From Codonopsis lanceolata (taxonomy: Eukaryota; Streptophyta; Magnoliopsida; Asterales; Campanulaceae), in the NCBI GenBank assembly GCA_013146195.2, contig CM028378.1, positions 37,286,182 to 37,350,181 on the forward strand: DNA of 64,000 bases. Reading direction: 5' to 3'. The notes beneath the pieces were generated by a model, which did not search any database, was not told the origin of the DNA, and was given only the letters and a program-made list of their open reading frames with translations. The translations under genes were made by a program, and so were the position numbers. Positions within the stretch are counted from its first letter, which is position 1. Each line of letters begins with the position of its first letter. Shown here piece by piece: positions 35,110 to 46,168 of the stretch.

Positions 35110-38100
35110 TCACCTTCTGAAGCTATGAGCGACTGGTGTTTTGACATGACTGTTTTCATCTTCCTCGGGCAGCTTAACTGCTGAATAGACACCTGCCCCA
35201 GCCAGGGCACCAAGGATAGGTGCCGTAAAGTAAACCCATATCGCTTTAAAGTTGTTTGCAGCTATTGCTGGACCCAGAGTTCTCACTGGATTCATTGAAG
35301 CTCCAGTGGTTGGCCTATACAACGAAGCAAAAGAAAAGGCCCCAAGAGTAAGAATATTATGTTCCAGATTAATATGCTTACATTATTTATGATATTTTTG
35401 AAGCTAAAATGGTCAACTATTCTTTTAATCAGTTGCACAAGTTAGAGTTGCCAATTTTTACCTTGTTAATTTTGAGTTCTCTTTTTGGTCAACTTCATAG
35501 AGTTGTCGGTAGGGGTGACAAAATGGGTGTTATGGATAATCATGGGTTATAACTATGGATAATAAACTAACCTATGATTATCCATAACACCCATTTTGCT
35601 ACCCCTAGTTGTCAGATTATCCCATTTTATTGCAACATCCACTTGTGACTTCAGTGTGCAACTCAATTTTGTTACCTGACAATATTTGCTAATTGTTTTG
35701 TTGAAAGTATGTATTGATATTGGGTAAAGACAAAGCAAGTCAAAACTATGGTATGTTAAGCCCTCAAATACCTTGACGTGGTAGTGGTCCTTGCCATGGC
35801 GACTATACAGGAGACTCAGTCAGATCCGTCAGTGTGTTAGCATCCAACCATCCTTTTTCTTAACATCACACTAAATTGAGATTTGGGCTCATGCCTACCT
35901 GTTGTCTAGACCAATAGAGCAATTCTAGATCTAGTGGTGCATACTGTTTACATAAAGTTGATTGCACAGACACGTCAACTTCAAACTTATAATGTTTTTG
36001 CCATGTTATTACGGAACCGACTTTACTAACCTTTGTAGTTATTATCTCTATGAGAAAACTTGGTTCTATTCTCATTCTTAAAACCCAAAAGGACGTTCTC
36101 TAGTTCATTTACCTAAAGTGTGATAAGAGTTTGGAATGTTACCCTGCAATAAGTATGTTGAGCATGACCGTTGCCCCTACTGCAATACCTGCCAGCTCTC
36201 CCACCTGTATTGCCACAGGAAATCAGTTAAACCATGTTAAGACGATTGTACTTTGGGCCAGTTATTTCATTCCCAAGGAAAAACAATAAAAAAATATAGG
36301 AACCCATGTTCTCTTTGTTTTAAAGTAATAGACCTAAACTGTTTATCAGATCATTATTATTTGCTTTCAACATGAGTTTTCTTTCTAGTTCAATTTTTTT
36401 GCATATCTGATACAAAAGTTAAAAAAAAAAAAATCTACATAAGGCCAGTGAACAACGAACTTATTTGCCATCCTCAGTATACTTTGTTCTATGTATGCAC
36501 TTGCCCCAGTTTATTCTCACTTGATTTGTTTCAAGAGATTATACCTGCCAAAATTGCAATTGAAGATCTAGTTTTTCAGATGTATAACAAACATAGAAGA
36601 TGGACGTATCGTTGTTGTACTTGCTTATATAAAATTGTGGCAAAGTGGTAAGTTTATTGACAATTCCTTTATACGAGTAGTACTCTAATTTGGCTCAAAG
36701 ACAGTCTTATAGGTATTTTATGTAAGATGGATCCCCTTGATCCAACCCACCGTGTGTTGGTGGGTTGAATTGTAAGAGAGTGGAGCTCCCGTGTTACGAT
36801 TTAAGATTTAAGATGTGTAAGACAGGAGACCTACTCCTCTTATTAGATACCACTCAGGTTTTTGCTTGCATCAATTTTTATTCCCTTTTCCTTTCTTTTC
36901 AACCTCATAGAACAGCTAAAATTGGCTCCAAGATTCACTCATGTAACAAATGCTGCTTAGTGCTTACGTTATTGTTTGGCAAAGTCAATTCCAAACATTG
37001 GATTTGAAATTGGAGGAAAATCTGATATTTTAGCTGAACTATCCGGATTTGTAAAAGTTGTTCCATTCCAAAATCCACGGATTGGAATTGAATGGGTAAA
37101 TATAGCAAAGAGTAGCATATATGATTAATTAATAGTCATTAAAGATTGCCTTGGCAATAAATGAACACATTAAAACGGATGGATGTAACTCAAGTAAATC
37201 AAGTAGGACTGCTGTCTAGTGAGTGGAATTCGTCTGTTATGGAAGTTTATATTTTAAAATTTAATAACAGAAAGAAAGGTAAAATTTTCAAAGTTGCACA
37301 TGCTTACAGCTCTAGTGTCGGTGGCAACTGCTGTGACTACGAACATGAGGTTGAAGGTGATGATGAACTCTAAAGCAAAAGCTTGTCCATAGCCCCCTGA
37401 AGGAATAGTCACTCCCCCGCCCATTATCGGATGAAAGATTGCCTTTAGAGCAAATGCTGCACACATTGATGCCACTACTTGTGCTACTATGTACATCGGC
37501 ACCTGCCCAATAAGTCATGCAATTTTAGACTTCTCAACCTTAAGTGAAAGTAGGTTTATGAAGATCTACAACTCTTCTTAAAGCTTACATGCTTCCATGG
37601 GAAGTGCTTCAGGGCAGCAAATGCAATGGTGATTGACGGGTTGAGATGGGCTCCGGAGATGTGGCCTGTCGACAATATGACTATCATAACAGCGAGTCCT
37701 GTGGACGCGGCTAGGCCAATTAGAGTTTCAGACCCTTGTGTTTTTTGGTTCACTATTGCTGTAGCTGTCCCTGCAAAGATTAGAATGAAGGTGCCAATGA
37801 ACTCTGCTCCCACCTAGTTTCACACCAACCAGAGAAGGATGAATGTCAGTTGAATAATTCATGTCACACACACACACACACGTACTCACGCACGCACGCA
37901 CACACACACACACACCTTTCTTGCAAGAGAGACGGGAGGAGGAGGCAATGAGCATGAGACTGGAGGCAATGTGCCGTCCTCCAAGGCCCAAGGTTCAACA
38001 CTGAAGCACTTGCAGCTTCTAAGAAGAGACCTTTTGAAATGGCCTCCACTTGTGTCTGGTTTGAACCCACCAAAGAGAGGAGCTCCCGGAGTCCCTGGTG

Positions 38101-38143
38101 TCACAGGTGTTGAAGGGGCTGAGGCAACATCTTCAGAGTCCAT
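35110..38143 (-). CDS. NIP6;1: NIP6;1-like aquaporin (boric acid/small solute channel), five exons
   Basis: Exons on the minus strand are 38143-37916, 37813-37589, 37502-37308, 36204-36143 and 35314-35110 (stop). All junctions are GT..AG and the joined frame is 304 codons, close to the Arabidopsis NIP6;1 length I recall. The protein belongs to the NIP II subgroup of the MIP family: a plasma-membrane, six-helix channel for boric acid and other small uncharged solutes. The N-terminal region is rich in Pro and Thr (STPVTPGTPGAPLFGGF, 11-27). The first pore motif is NPS (134-136), the second NPV (245-247), followed by Arg248 of the selectivity filter. The -6 position from this Arg is Ala242, as in NIP6;1; NIP5;1 has Gly there. 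The C terminus PEEDE..SFRR fits NIP6. Introns are about 102, 86, 1103 and 828 bp. Intron 3 and intron 4 each hold a MITE. The first NPA motif as NPS is typical of NIP5 and less so of NIP6, so naming rests on the N- and C-terminal parts. Confidence 0.93.
35510..35607. mobile_element. 98-bp hAT-type MITE in NIP6;1 intron 4
   Basis: The ends 'taggggtgacaaaatgggtg' and its near-perfect complement form a long hairpin. The flanks 'gttgtcgg' (35502-35509) and 'gttgtcag' (35608-35615) are an 8-bp target-site duplication with one change, as in hAT elements. It lies well inside the intron, about 195 bp from the acceptor of exon 5. Confidence 0.8.
36690..36835. repeat. MITE-like 'gtaagacrg' repeat in NIP6;1 intron 3
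   Basis: Shares 'gttgaattgtaagagagtg' and 'gtaagacaggagacctact' type blocks with the copies at 7110 and 9045. It does not touch the splice sites of exons 3 and 4. Confidence 0.55.
37814..37915 (-). repeat. Intron 1 of NIP6;1 made largely of CA/GT repeat
   Basis: The 102-bp intron starts at the GT donor with a run of GT dinucleotides, interrupted by GC-GT units, so the donor site is the first unit of a microsatellite. The repeat is present with different lengths in all four copies of the locus (about 28055-28125, 29040-29115, 29952-30005 and 37865-37915). Length change here could shift the donor choice. Confidence 0.85.
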
Positions 38144-38265
38144 CACTAGATCCAAGAACAACTCAAAGAGAAATGTTAGGGATAAGGACAAAGTTATATG
38201 TCGTGAGAGAGAGGACTGAGGAGTCAGTCTTGTACTTGTGTTTCGTTAGGGTTATTGAGCCCTCG

Positions 38266-38277
38266 TATATTTATATA
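38266..38277 (-). promoter_or_regulatory. TATA box of NIP6;1
   Basis: TATATAAATATA read on the minus strand, 123 bp upstream of the start codon. It predicts transcription starting near 38235-38240 and a leader of about 95 bases. No ATGTAA minimal uORF of the type described for NIP5;1 boron-dependent translation control is visible in that leader. The same box is conserved in units 0, 1 and 3 of the partial array and lost in unit 2. Confidence 0.7.
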
Positions 38278-38428
38278 CTGGGTGAATGAGTTGACTTGGA
38301 GAATCCCAAGAAGAAAAGAAGTTGGTGGATTGAAATGAAATTAGGAGAAAGAAAGTGGGGTTTGGAAGTGGGCGGTGGGACAATCAATCGAAACTATTCA
38401 GTATTCATGCATTTTGAAAGAAAAAAAA

Positions 38429-38862
38429 GCTTTAGGCTTGAGAGTTGAGAGTTGAGAGTTGAGAAACACACAAGTCATGGTTTTGCTGTCTCTTCCACTC
38501 GATTTTCTATTATGTTACCAGTAGACAGTAGTGCACTCAATTATGAACAAGGCGACTTTTTAAATGGATACCTTAGTTGTCAAAAGAAAACATTTTGGGC
38601 GTCAAATGTGTGTCAAAGGTGCCCTGGCCCCCCTGTGTTGGAGAGAGAAAACCGAATCATGGGTCGGTAAAAATTGGTAGAGTGGCTTCTTTTTTATTTT
38701 CGCAAATCGCGCATTCCTCTCCTTTTATGGTATAATAACTTGATGCCTCAGAGGAAGTAACCAAGTGTTGTAGCTTTCCTATCATTATTCACAATCAGGA
38801 TATAATAATCAGTTTGAAAATTGGGGCTTTTTAACCTCTAGTCTACCTAGATAAATTATTAA
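38429..38862. other. Distal promoter flank of NIP6;1
   Basis: Starts directly beyond the segment repeated in the tandem array. It contains a short 'gagagtt' repeat (38440-38462). No gene is seen; it ends at the target-site duplication of the Pack-MULE. Confidence 0.5.
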
Positions 38863-39082
38863 CGCCAAAATACAAATATCCCCCAAAGTTTCTACCAAAT
38901 CCCATAGTGGTACCTAATCTAAGTTTTGTGTCAAACTCATACTTAACGTTGCCAATTGTCCCATTTTGTACAGATGACCGTTTCAATTAGAACGTACGTG
39001 CAACAACACTTGTAGGGTAAAAAAGACATTTTCATTGGGTGGCAACTTTTGGCTCCGATGACTCGATGAGTACTGCCTCCCT

Positions 39083-39405
39083 TTTCGTCTCAGCCAACAT
39101 CCTCCCTCCATGGCTAACTCATAGGAGAGGCCTTCACCCAAATTGGCACATTGAAGAGATTCTATCCCACTCATATTCTTACAAATGTCGGGAAATCTAC
39201 ATTGAAACGTACTAGAATACGAATCCACTTAATGTTCTTTGTTGCCATAGTATCTTCGTCCACCGTAATGAAGTCCCCGCACTCCACTAATTTTGAAGAA
39301 TACAACATTCCCCCACAAGTGCAGTGGGAAGCCCATCGCTTAGATGTATGTTTCACAAGGTTTTCGATCATCCTTAATACCACAGCCTACAAGATCCCAT
39401 CGAAC
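39083..39405 (-). pseudogene. Captured fragment, possibly of a DUF4283 protein
   Basis: Two overlapping minus-strand frames. One contains a stretch ending WIRILVRFNVDFPTF, preceded by CGDFITVDEDTMATKN. This order (GDxxxVDExT...WxRxLV) recalls the DUF4283 domain of plant zinc-knuckle proteins of retroelement origin. The frame breaks after about 70 residues. It shares no sequence with the GRP exon next to it, so it seems a separate capture. The identification is weak. Confidence 0.35.
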
Positions 39406-39576
39406 TAAAGACAACGGCAAATGATTGAACACCCCAACTAACTAATTCACAAGGTTCTCGTTTTCTCCTTTTCCAAGGGACGATAATCGATCGATTTTAG
39501 GCTATCTTGTTATTAATTGGAAATAGTATTGAGTTAATTGTTGTAGATCTAGTGAGAATTTGTTGTTTGATTTATA

Positions 39577-39969
39577 GATTATTAACGATCGGGAGACGGA
39601 AAGGTCTAGATTATTCACATTTGTGACTTTCAAGGATGAGCAGTCAATGAGGGACACAATCGAGGGGTTGAATGGTTAGAGCCTTGACGAACGTAACATC
39701 ACAGTCAACGTGGCACAACCTCGGGGTAGCATCGGTGGTGGGGGAGGTGGCGGCGACTTTAGAAGTGGTGGTGGAGGCGATCGTCGTGATGGAGGCTAAT
39801 ATGGCGGCTGTGGTTATGGTGGTGGACATCGTGATGGCAGTGGATATGGTGGTAGTGGCAGTGGGGGGTATGGAGGTGGAGGTGGAGGTGGACGTGACCG
39901 TGCGTATGGTGATAGTGGATTGAGGTACTCCAAAGGAGGTGGTGCTTCGGATGGCAACCGAAGGAATTA
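39577..39969 (+). pseudogene. Glycine-rich RNA-binding protein (GRP7/GRP8-like) exon 2 fragment
   Basis: Reads IINDRETERSRLFTFVTF, the RNP1-containing second half of an RRM, then a KDEQSMRDTIEGLNG stretch and a glycine-rich tail of the GGYGGGGGGG type, closing GNASDGNRRN-like at 39969. In the plant GRP7/GRP8 genes a single intron splits the RRM just before this point. Here 'ttgatttatag' precedes the first codon, so the piece is exon 2 with its intron end, copied from DNA and not from mRNA. Two in-frame stops are present, after LNG (about 39677) and in the glycine tail (about 39808), and RNP1 lacks two of its usual residues. Non-functional as a protein. Confidence 0.85.
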
Positions 39970-40269
39970 AGGATTAGTTGTGCTGCTGTTGGGTTTCCAT
40001 TTTGGAGATAGAATTATTACCATTTTGGAGCAAGCTGTGAGAAAGAAGAACATAATTAAAGAAAAAAAATGAAGAAAATCTCAGTTTTACTTGTACGTGG
40101 TGTCGCACGTGCTATTTAACATTCTAATTGAAATGACCGCCTGACTTAAGGTGTAAAATGAGACAATTGGTAACGTTGTGTATGAGTTTGATACAAACCT
40201 TAGGTTGGGTATCACTTTTGGATTGTGTGAAAACCTTGGGGGGATATTTGTATTTTTGCCAATTATTAA

Positions 40270-42171
40270 TTATGCGCTTGTCTTCTTTGACTTTGTCCCT
40301 CTAGATATTTATGCATTTTATGTGTATATATACTTGCATTATATTTATGTATAATGTTTGTACTTGGTAGGCGGTAGCATTTGATTTCATTATCACAGTT
40401 GAGTTGGTGGGTAGCGCGAAAATATTCCAAATAGGTTTGTTATATCCCTAAAATCTAACAAAGTTTTTCGTATGAGAATATAGCAAACAAGAACTAGTGA
40501 ACTACTGCTGTTTCCATTCGTCTCAAAGTTTTGCCATCTGATCTGGGTATACATTGGTAACATTCACAGCTGTGAAACATCGGTTTGAGAAATTTTAGAA
40601 TAGAAGAGAGTGGTTGGTTTTACGGTTTTAGCCTATCTCGAACCGAATTATTTACACTCGTACAAAAATGTTTATGGGGAAAAGAAGCGGTAGACGTTTA
40701 ATCGAAACCAAAAGGCAATAACCTTTTACAGATTGGGCCAAAACAAAAACACTATTGACATAGTGCCGACACATGCCCAACTCTTCATTTTCATAACAAG
40801 CACCTTTGGCTTTGGTGCCATAGTTTTCATTCTGATGGCCAAACATTTGAAAGCTTTTGATTGCTTTAGAAGGTGGAGTTTCTCTTTAGTTTTTAGCCAT
40901 AGATGGATGGACCCTCCTTACTGTCCTTCCTTTACATTAATAGTCATTTGCCAACAAATTACCATACACTGTTTCTTGGTCATAGTTTTGGAAGAGATTA
41001 GAATCTTAGTTTAAATTGATACTCCCTTGTTTTCAAAATATTGTCTAGATTGACCTGATATACCGTTTAAGAAAAAATAATTATCGGTATTATAAATATT
41101 GGTGAAATGTGTGGTTTTTTTTAATGTTCTTAAATGTGTGGTCATAATTAAAGTAGGTAGAAAAAGTAAAAATAAAGTGGTAAAAGTGATTTCCTAAAAT
41201 AGAATGTTTTGAAAAAAGATAATTATTTAAAGGGTAACGCTAGGGCCACTCTAATAGCACTTAATTTTGGGTACCAAATGATGTGGTATCATATTATTAA
41301 CATAACTTTTTAACTTATAGTGGAGCCCATAAAATACCAAATAAGATGATACATTGAAATCACATTATTTGATGTACAAATTTGAATGCTTATTGAGTGG
41401 TTCTAGCATTATTCTAATTTAAAAAGGGGAAAAAATGATAGTTTAAAAATTGAGGAAGTATTATATACTCCATTTTTTAACATAATGACAAATTTCTAAG
41501 TTGATAGTACCTCTAATAGAGTTTAAAAAGTTTTGATGTAGGAAATTGGAAATATATGCCATACAACTTACAAGGAAAACGACAAAGCATATACAATTAT
41601 TACTACTTATCACTCCAATAAAATACTATTTTCCAATTTTGCCCTCCACAATGCATTATTATTAGCCGTGAGAATTGGAGATTGATAGATAGCTCCAAGT
41701 CCAGACCCCGTTGTTACACTACTTTTTTAGGGTGGGAGGAATCTAGAAAAGGGGAGGCTACCCCTTATTAACAAACATAGTCGGCTCGGGTTTGGCTCCT
41801 TCAAACCTTAATTTGGCTTCACTAATAATGAGCTCACATATAGTTCTAGGCTCAAGTCAAGGGCCAAGGTATAAACAAGCTCGAATAATTTATCAATTTG
41901 ATGTTTACAGAACCATAAAACATGTAATTTATATTCATTTCGTTTCAAATAGATACTTCACTATTTTATTTTTTGATATTTCGCTTAATGAGTCAATTTT
42001 TAAAAATTCAGTTTAAAGAGATGTGATCAAACGAGTAGATAGAATGAGATTCGACTTGGGCCTTAGATGTGTGAGAGAGAATGTGTACTGCTGATAAAAT
42101 AAAAAAAGAGATTAGGGTTTTACTTTTAATTAATCCAAGTTTAATTAAGGAAGGACATGCACATGCCATTA
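40270..42171. other. Non-coding flank with MITE relics
   Basis: No gene. The part at 41021-41233 resembles the Stowaway-like sequence at 8365. The part at about 41237-41413 is an old inverted-repeat MITE: 'cgctagggccactc' at the left and 'gagtggttctagcat' at the right, with about 50-bp degenerate arms. Confidence 0.45.
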
Positions 42172-43115
42172 GAAAAACATGAATTAATTAAGCTTGAAGA
42201 TGTGCTAAATAGCACACATGTAGCCCTCGTTGAAAATTTGAAAGTACTAAAACAGCCCCTATGTGACATGTGCATGCCAATTTTTGTTAGTTTTTTTACG
42301 GCCATCACTCACGACCATGGGACAACATGGGAAAAATGACAATGTCAGGTATGAAAATGATACAAAACATAGATTTGAGACACTTTATGATTGGGTGATA
42401 ATTTTGGGGTAAAAATCTTATTTGGCCTACTTTTTCGGTTTGAAAGACAAAAAGTTAAAACATAACAATAATAATATAATAAACGATAGAATATAATATA
42501 AAGTAGATATTTTTCTTAAGCTCGATTTGACTTGGTTACGTCTGGTTCATGAAGTAATCCGGTGGAGGTTGCAAGGTTTCAGTAACCCTCGAGTTTGATT
42601 AAGATTAAAATAACTAATCACGAATGCAGCTCTTGCAGCTTGTTTACAACTTCCTAACATTTAGAATTGCATATTTTATCATTGTTTCAAAAAAAGAAAA
42701 AGAAAATAAAACTGTTCATCATTCATAGTCCGTTGGTATACTAGCGAATATGAATATAAATATGGATATGGATATGGATATGGATATGGATGGCTGGAAA
42801 TAAACAGTTGGAAGATGGTTTCAAGTTTTAGGGATTATGGGAGATTCTATTTCCACTACTTTTTTGTTTTTTTTCTTATCTACTACATTTAGTATAAACA
42901 GACAAACCTATCATTTGACATTTAAAGAAATCCCTACACACATTTATAATTTCAAAATTACCATTTAATTAACGTCAATTACCAATTGTAACAAAACAAA
43001 AAATAAAACCTTACAAAGCATACGAAGAATGGAGCATATCATGAGAAAAAAATCTCCTTCTACACGCTACAATTCCAAAGAAATAATTGGCGTGGGGGCA
43101 ATCAACGAATATAAG
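42172..43115. repeat. Segment B, right copy
   Basis: Direct partner of 30503-31474. It marks the far upstream end of the duplicated NIP6;1 unit. To its right the sequence is single-copy within the window. Confidence 0.9.
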
Positions 43116-44570
43116 TAGGTATGTAAATGAATTTCTATAAGTAATCCGCAATAGTAAACAATTTTGATTTGTTATTTGTTGTCGTAATTAATGTGTCTTT
43201 AACATAATGGAAGAAGAATTGGGGAAAACTCATCGCAGTTCGCAGAGCTACATACATTCTTCTTATACTTGTCAATATCTACGGAATGAACCTTCCATGA
43301 TTCTATCCCACTCTTCCAATTTAATAGACTTTGCGCAGTTAGATCAAAGTACTAATTGTATTCAATGTTTCTCAAATAATTTGATTTTGCAATAATTGGA
43401 GTAATTAACTTTTGAGACTATTTGATTTGATTTCTTGATGAATACTGTTGTTATACATGAGCTGATTCAATGGATCTTTCGCTTTTGCAGTCACATGTTT
43501 TTTTTAAATGAAGTCTTTTTGTTTACTTTTATGGATGTGGGAGTGATTAGCTTAGTTTGTTTATTTTCATTTGTTATATCCCTTTTGTGTACTTTAGTAA
43601 AACAAAAATAATAAAATATATATACAATAACCATAGCCATTTTGTAGTCTAATAAAAAAATAAACAAAATAGTCTATAATTGTTATGATAATTGGTGGGT
43701 ATTCATTCTTAGGGCAATTAATTTAGGGTATAATATAGTGGATAAACAAAATAGTCTATCCCTAAAAAGAAAAGAGATTGGAGAAACTTGTTGTACGCTT
43801 TCCATACATATTTCTTGAGATTGGATGGCAAGGACACAAGATTCTTGCATGGTCATTTCAAGGGTAGAATACAAAAACTTATCTCTAAATTCTTGTCCAG
43901 AACGACAACTAGGTTATAGGGGAAAGAATTGTAAAGGCATAGCACCTAAAATTATTTGATGGTATTTCACATGAAGTCCACACATCAAAAGTGTTCTTGA
44001 GGATGCATGGTCCAAAACACCACTCATGATTGATGGAGAATTGATGCTATTTGATTTCATTTGTTTGTATAGTTGTAAGACCGAATCAATTGTGTTAAAT
44101 TTGTGTTTTGATTAGTACTGAGTTTTGTGTGAAGCGATTTATTTAACATAACATTTTATGTTTGACTCTCACCAAATTCAAATTTTCTTAAATCAACAAT
44201 AAATTCAATATGTCGAGCAAGGACTACTCTCAAACACAATGTGGGTTAGACACTACTCCCAAATAATCGCAACCATGCATAAATAACCCTTCAATTAACC
44301 GACCTTACAATGAGCACATAGAGGGGCGTACGTGTGTGAGAGAGAAAGAAACACATCTTTTACGAATAATAAGAACCTGAGTGCAGAAAAGTAAATCTAT
44401 CTATTAATTAAACCCAATATAATTAAACATTTGCAGTATCAATTGAGTTGTTATGTATTCATACCAAAAGAAAAAAAAAAGTACGAATATGAAGTAATCA
44501 CGCCACAATGATGAGGTGACTAAGCTGGCAGTCCACGTAATGGACCGGAGCTAACGTGTCCGGTTCTTGG
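43116..44570. other. Non-coding spacer
   Basis: AT-rich with no gene recognised. Bases 44521-44570 are GC-richer and may already belong to the LTR that follows, whose exact start is uncertain. Confidence 0.4.
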
Positions 44571-45319
44571 TGATCACGTCGGTGTATTTGGGTACCGGAA
44601 GTACCAAGTTTGTTAGGATATCTGGGCTTGGTGATTGCTCTTGGTTGATGAGTACCTGAAAAGAAGACTACCGTTAGGGTGCTGGGGGTTTCCCAGCTAC
44701 AGCCCTCCGGTGTGAGAGTCAGTAATCTGGATATTATGAGTATGTCGGAGCTTAGGCGTTCCCTTAAGCTTCCGGTCAGTCCTTCTGAGAGAAATCTCTT
44801 TTTGTATCTTTTATATCACCAGCAATATAGTAAGTTTGAGATGTCAAGTAAATATTATCTTTCTTGAAGGGAAAGGTTTCCTTTTATAGTAGCTTAGATT
44901 TTGGGATCATGATTGGTATGAGGGTCCCTGGTGGTGGGACTTGTTCCCTGGTCGGTTTGCTGGCAGTTCCTGAATGGTCAACAGGTTGCGTGTGATATGC
45001 CAATTGTAGGCGGTTCAATGAGCCGATAAGATATAGCGGCTTGCATGGCTTGCCCGGCTCTTGTGGGGAAGGCACCTGGATGCTATGTACAGGCTATGGG
45101 CTAAACCTGTCTTGTCCCAGGAGAGTTGTCGGCCGAGCATAGGGGTCCTCGCCCTTGTGGTCGGGTGCTTGTGTATGGTCGCCATTAGTGGTCGGTTGAT
45201 TGTTGGTCGACGGTGATGATTGGCTAGTTAATGGTCCTCGGCATTTGGTGGGACCTGCCCAAGTCTGATTGGATTCCACGTGGTCGGTCCACGTAGGGGG
45301 ACCTAGGTCGGGTCCCTTC
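44571..45319 (-). repeat. 3' LTR of the Tat element
   Basis: On the minus strand it starts TGAAGGGACCC at 45319. It shares about 475 bp (44845-45319) with the right LTR. The outer end is placed at TGATCACG (44571) by analogy with the solo LTR at 22869, which starts the same way. Immediately inside it, at 45320-45335, the complement of 'ctcgggggctat' is the polypurine tract that primes plus-strand synthesis. Confidence 0.75.
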
Positions 45320-46168
45320 AATAGCCCCCGAGTTTCCAAGTGCGAGGATTTATCCTTAGCTTGGAAAGTTTAGTCGAATTTTACGCTCGATTTGCCTGTC
45401 TCTGATCCTCGTTAGGCTTCCTCGGTTCTTTGTTTATTTCTGTTTGTGGTCGCTTTCTCGATTTGCTCGATTGGCCATACATTTCTGTCGTAGCCGATCA
45501 TTTTGGTGTCGAGGATGCATGAAGGAGTAATTAGTGGAATTTTCCTAGGAAATTGGTCCGCCGCATGCATTAAATGCACGGTATTCGAGGAGTCATAGGT
45601 AATGATTCATAATTACTTTTCATGAAATGTGACGGTGTCGATTATCAAAAGCGTCGCGGTTTGCGTCGATCAACGATCGAATGGTTTGGGTTGGATCCGT
45701 TGGTTTTTGGTCGGGTCGACCCAGCGTGATCGGGTTGGTATAAAAGCACGAATTTTCCCGGTTTTTTTCACTTCACTCTTCTTCCGCACTTTTCTTCAAT
45801 TTCTTGAGAGTTCAACCTGGGCGAAAAAACTCCTTCTGTCATTTTTCTTATTTCTGACATTTCCAGCCGTTTCCTTACTCTTAAACCTTAGTATTCAGGT
45901 TCGCCTTCTTCTCCTCTTTAATTTGATACAAATTTCGTGAGTTTTTGAGTCCACTTTGAGTATTTTCCGGTTTTGCAGCTTTTTCCGGTGACCTCTGCAT
46001 TTTCCGGTACACCGGAGCTCATTCTTTGGTGTCTGTCAATTTTCCCGATCCTCGCTCAATTTCCTGTTTTTTGCTCGCTCCTGATCTTAATCCGTTTCAC
46101 AGCTACTCGTTCTTTTCCTTTCACTTTTAGTCGCTTTTCGATCTGTTAGGGTTCTAGGGTTAGGTTTT
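45320..46168 (+). promoter_or_regulatory. Promoter and leader region of the antisense gene, with TATA box at 45739-45747
   Basis: TATAAAAGC on the plus strand, in a GC-richer context, about 430 bp before the first ATG of the antisense gene. The leader after it is T- and C-rich, as in plant 5' UTRs, and could include an intron. This TATA box points away from the LTR promoter, so the antisense gene appears to have its own promoter. Confidence 0.6.

Larger units (their letters stand above)
38863..40260. mobile_element. Pack-MULE carrying a GRP exon, 1.4 kb
   Basis: Long terminal inverted repeats of about 170-180 bp (38863 to about 39035, and about 40085-40260) share 'aatacaaatatccccc', 'gtatcaaactcata' and 'accaattgtc' type blocks with scattered changes. 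They are flanked by the perfect 9-bp duplication 'aattattaa' (38854-38862 and 40261-40269). Nine-base duplications plus long inverted ends define Mutator-like elements. No transposase is present. Instead the interior holds a glycine-rich RNA-binding protein exon (plus strand) and a second gene-like fragment (minus strand), which is the definition of a Pack-MULE. It sits upstream of NIP6;1 and is absent between the partial array and segment B in the left copy of the locus. Confidence 0.85.

Noticed and set aside
38144..38260. Possible AUGUAA minimal uORF as in NIP5;1 boron control
   Set aside because: I read the leader on the minus strand (complement TTACAT on the plus strand) and found none between the TATA box and the start codon.
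44500..44571. A firm left boundary for the Tat element
   Set aside because: Bases after 58350 are 'actgg', and none of the possible TG starts near 44512, 44550, 44571 or 44610 is preceded by the same five bases. The closest is 'cttgg'.
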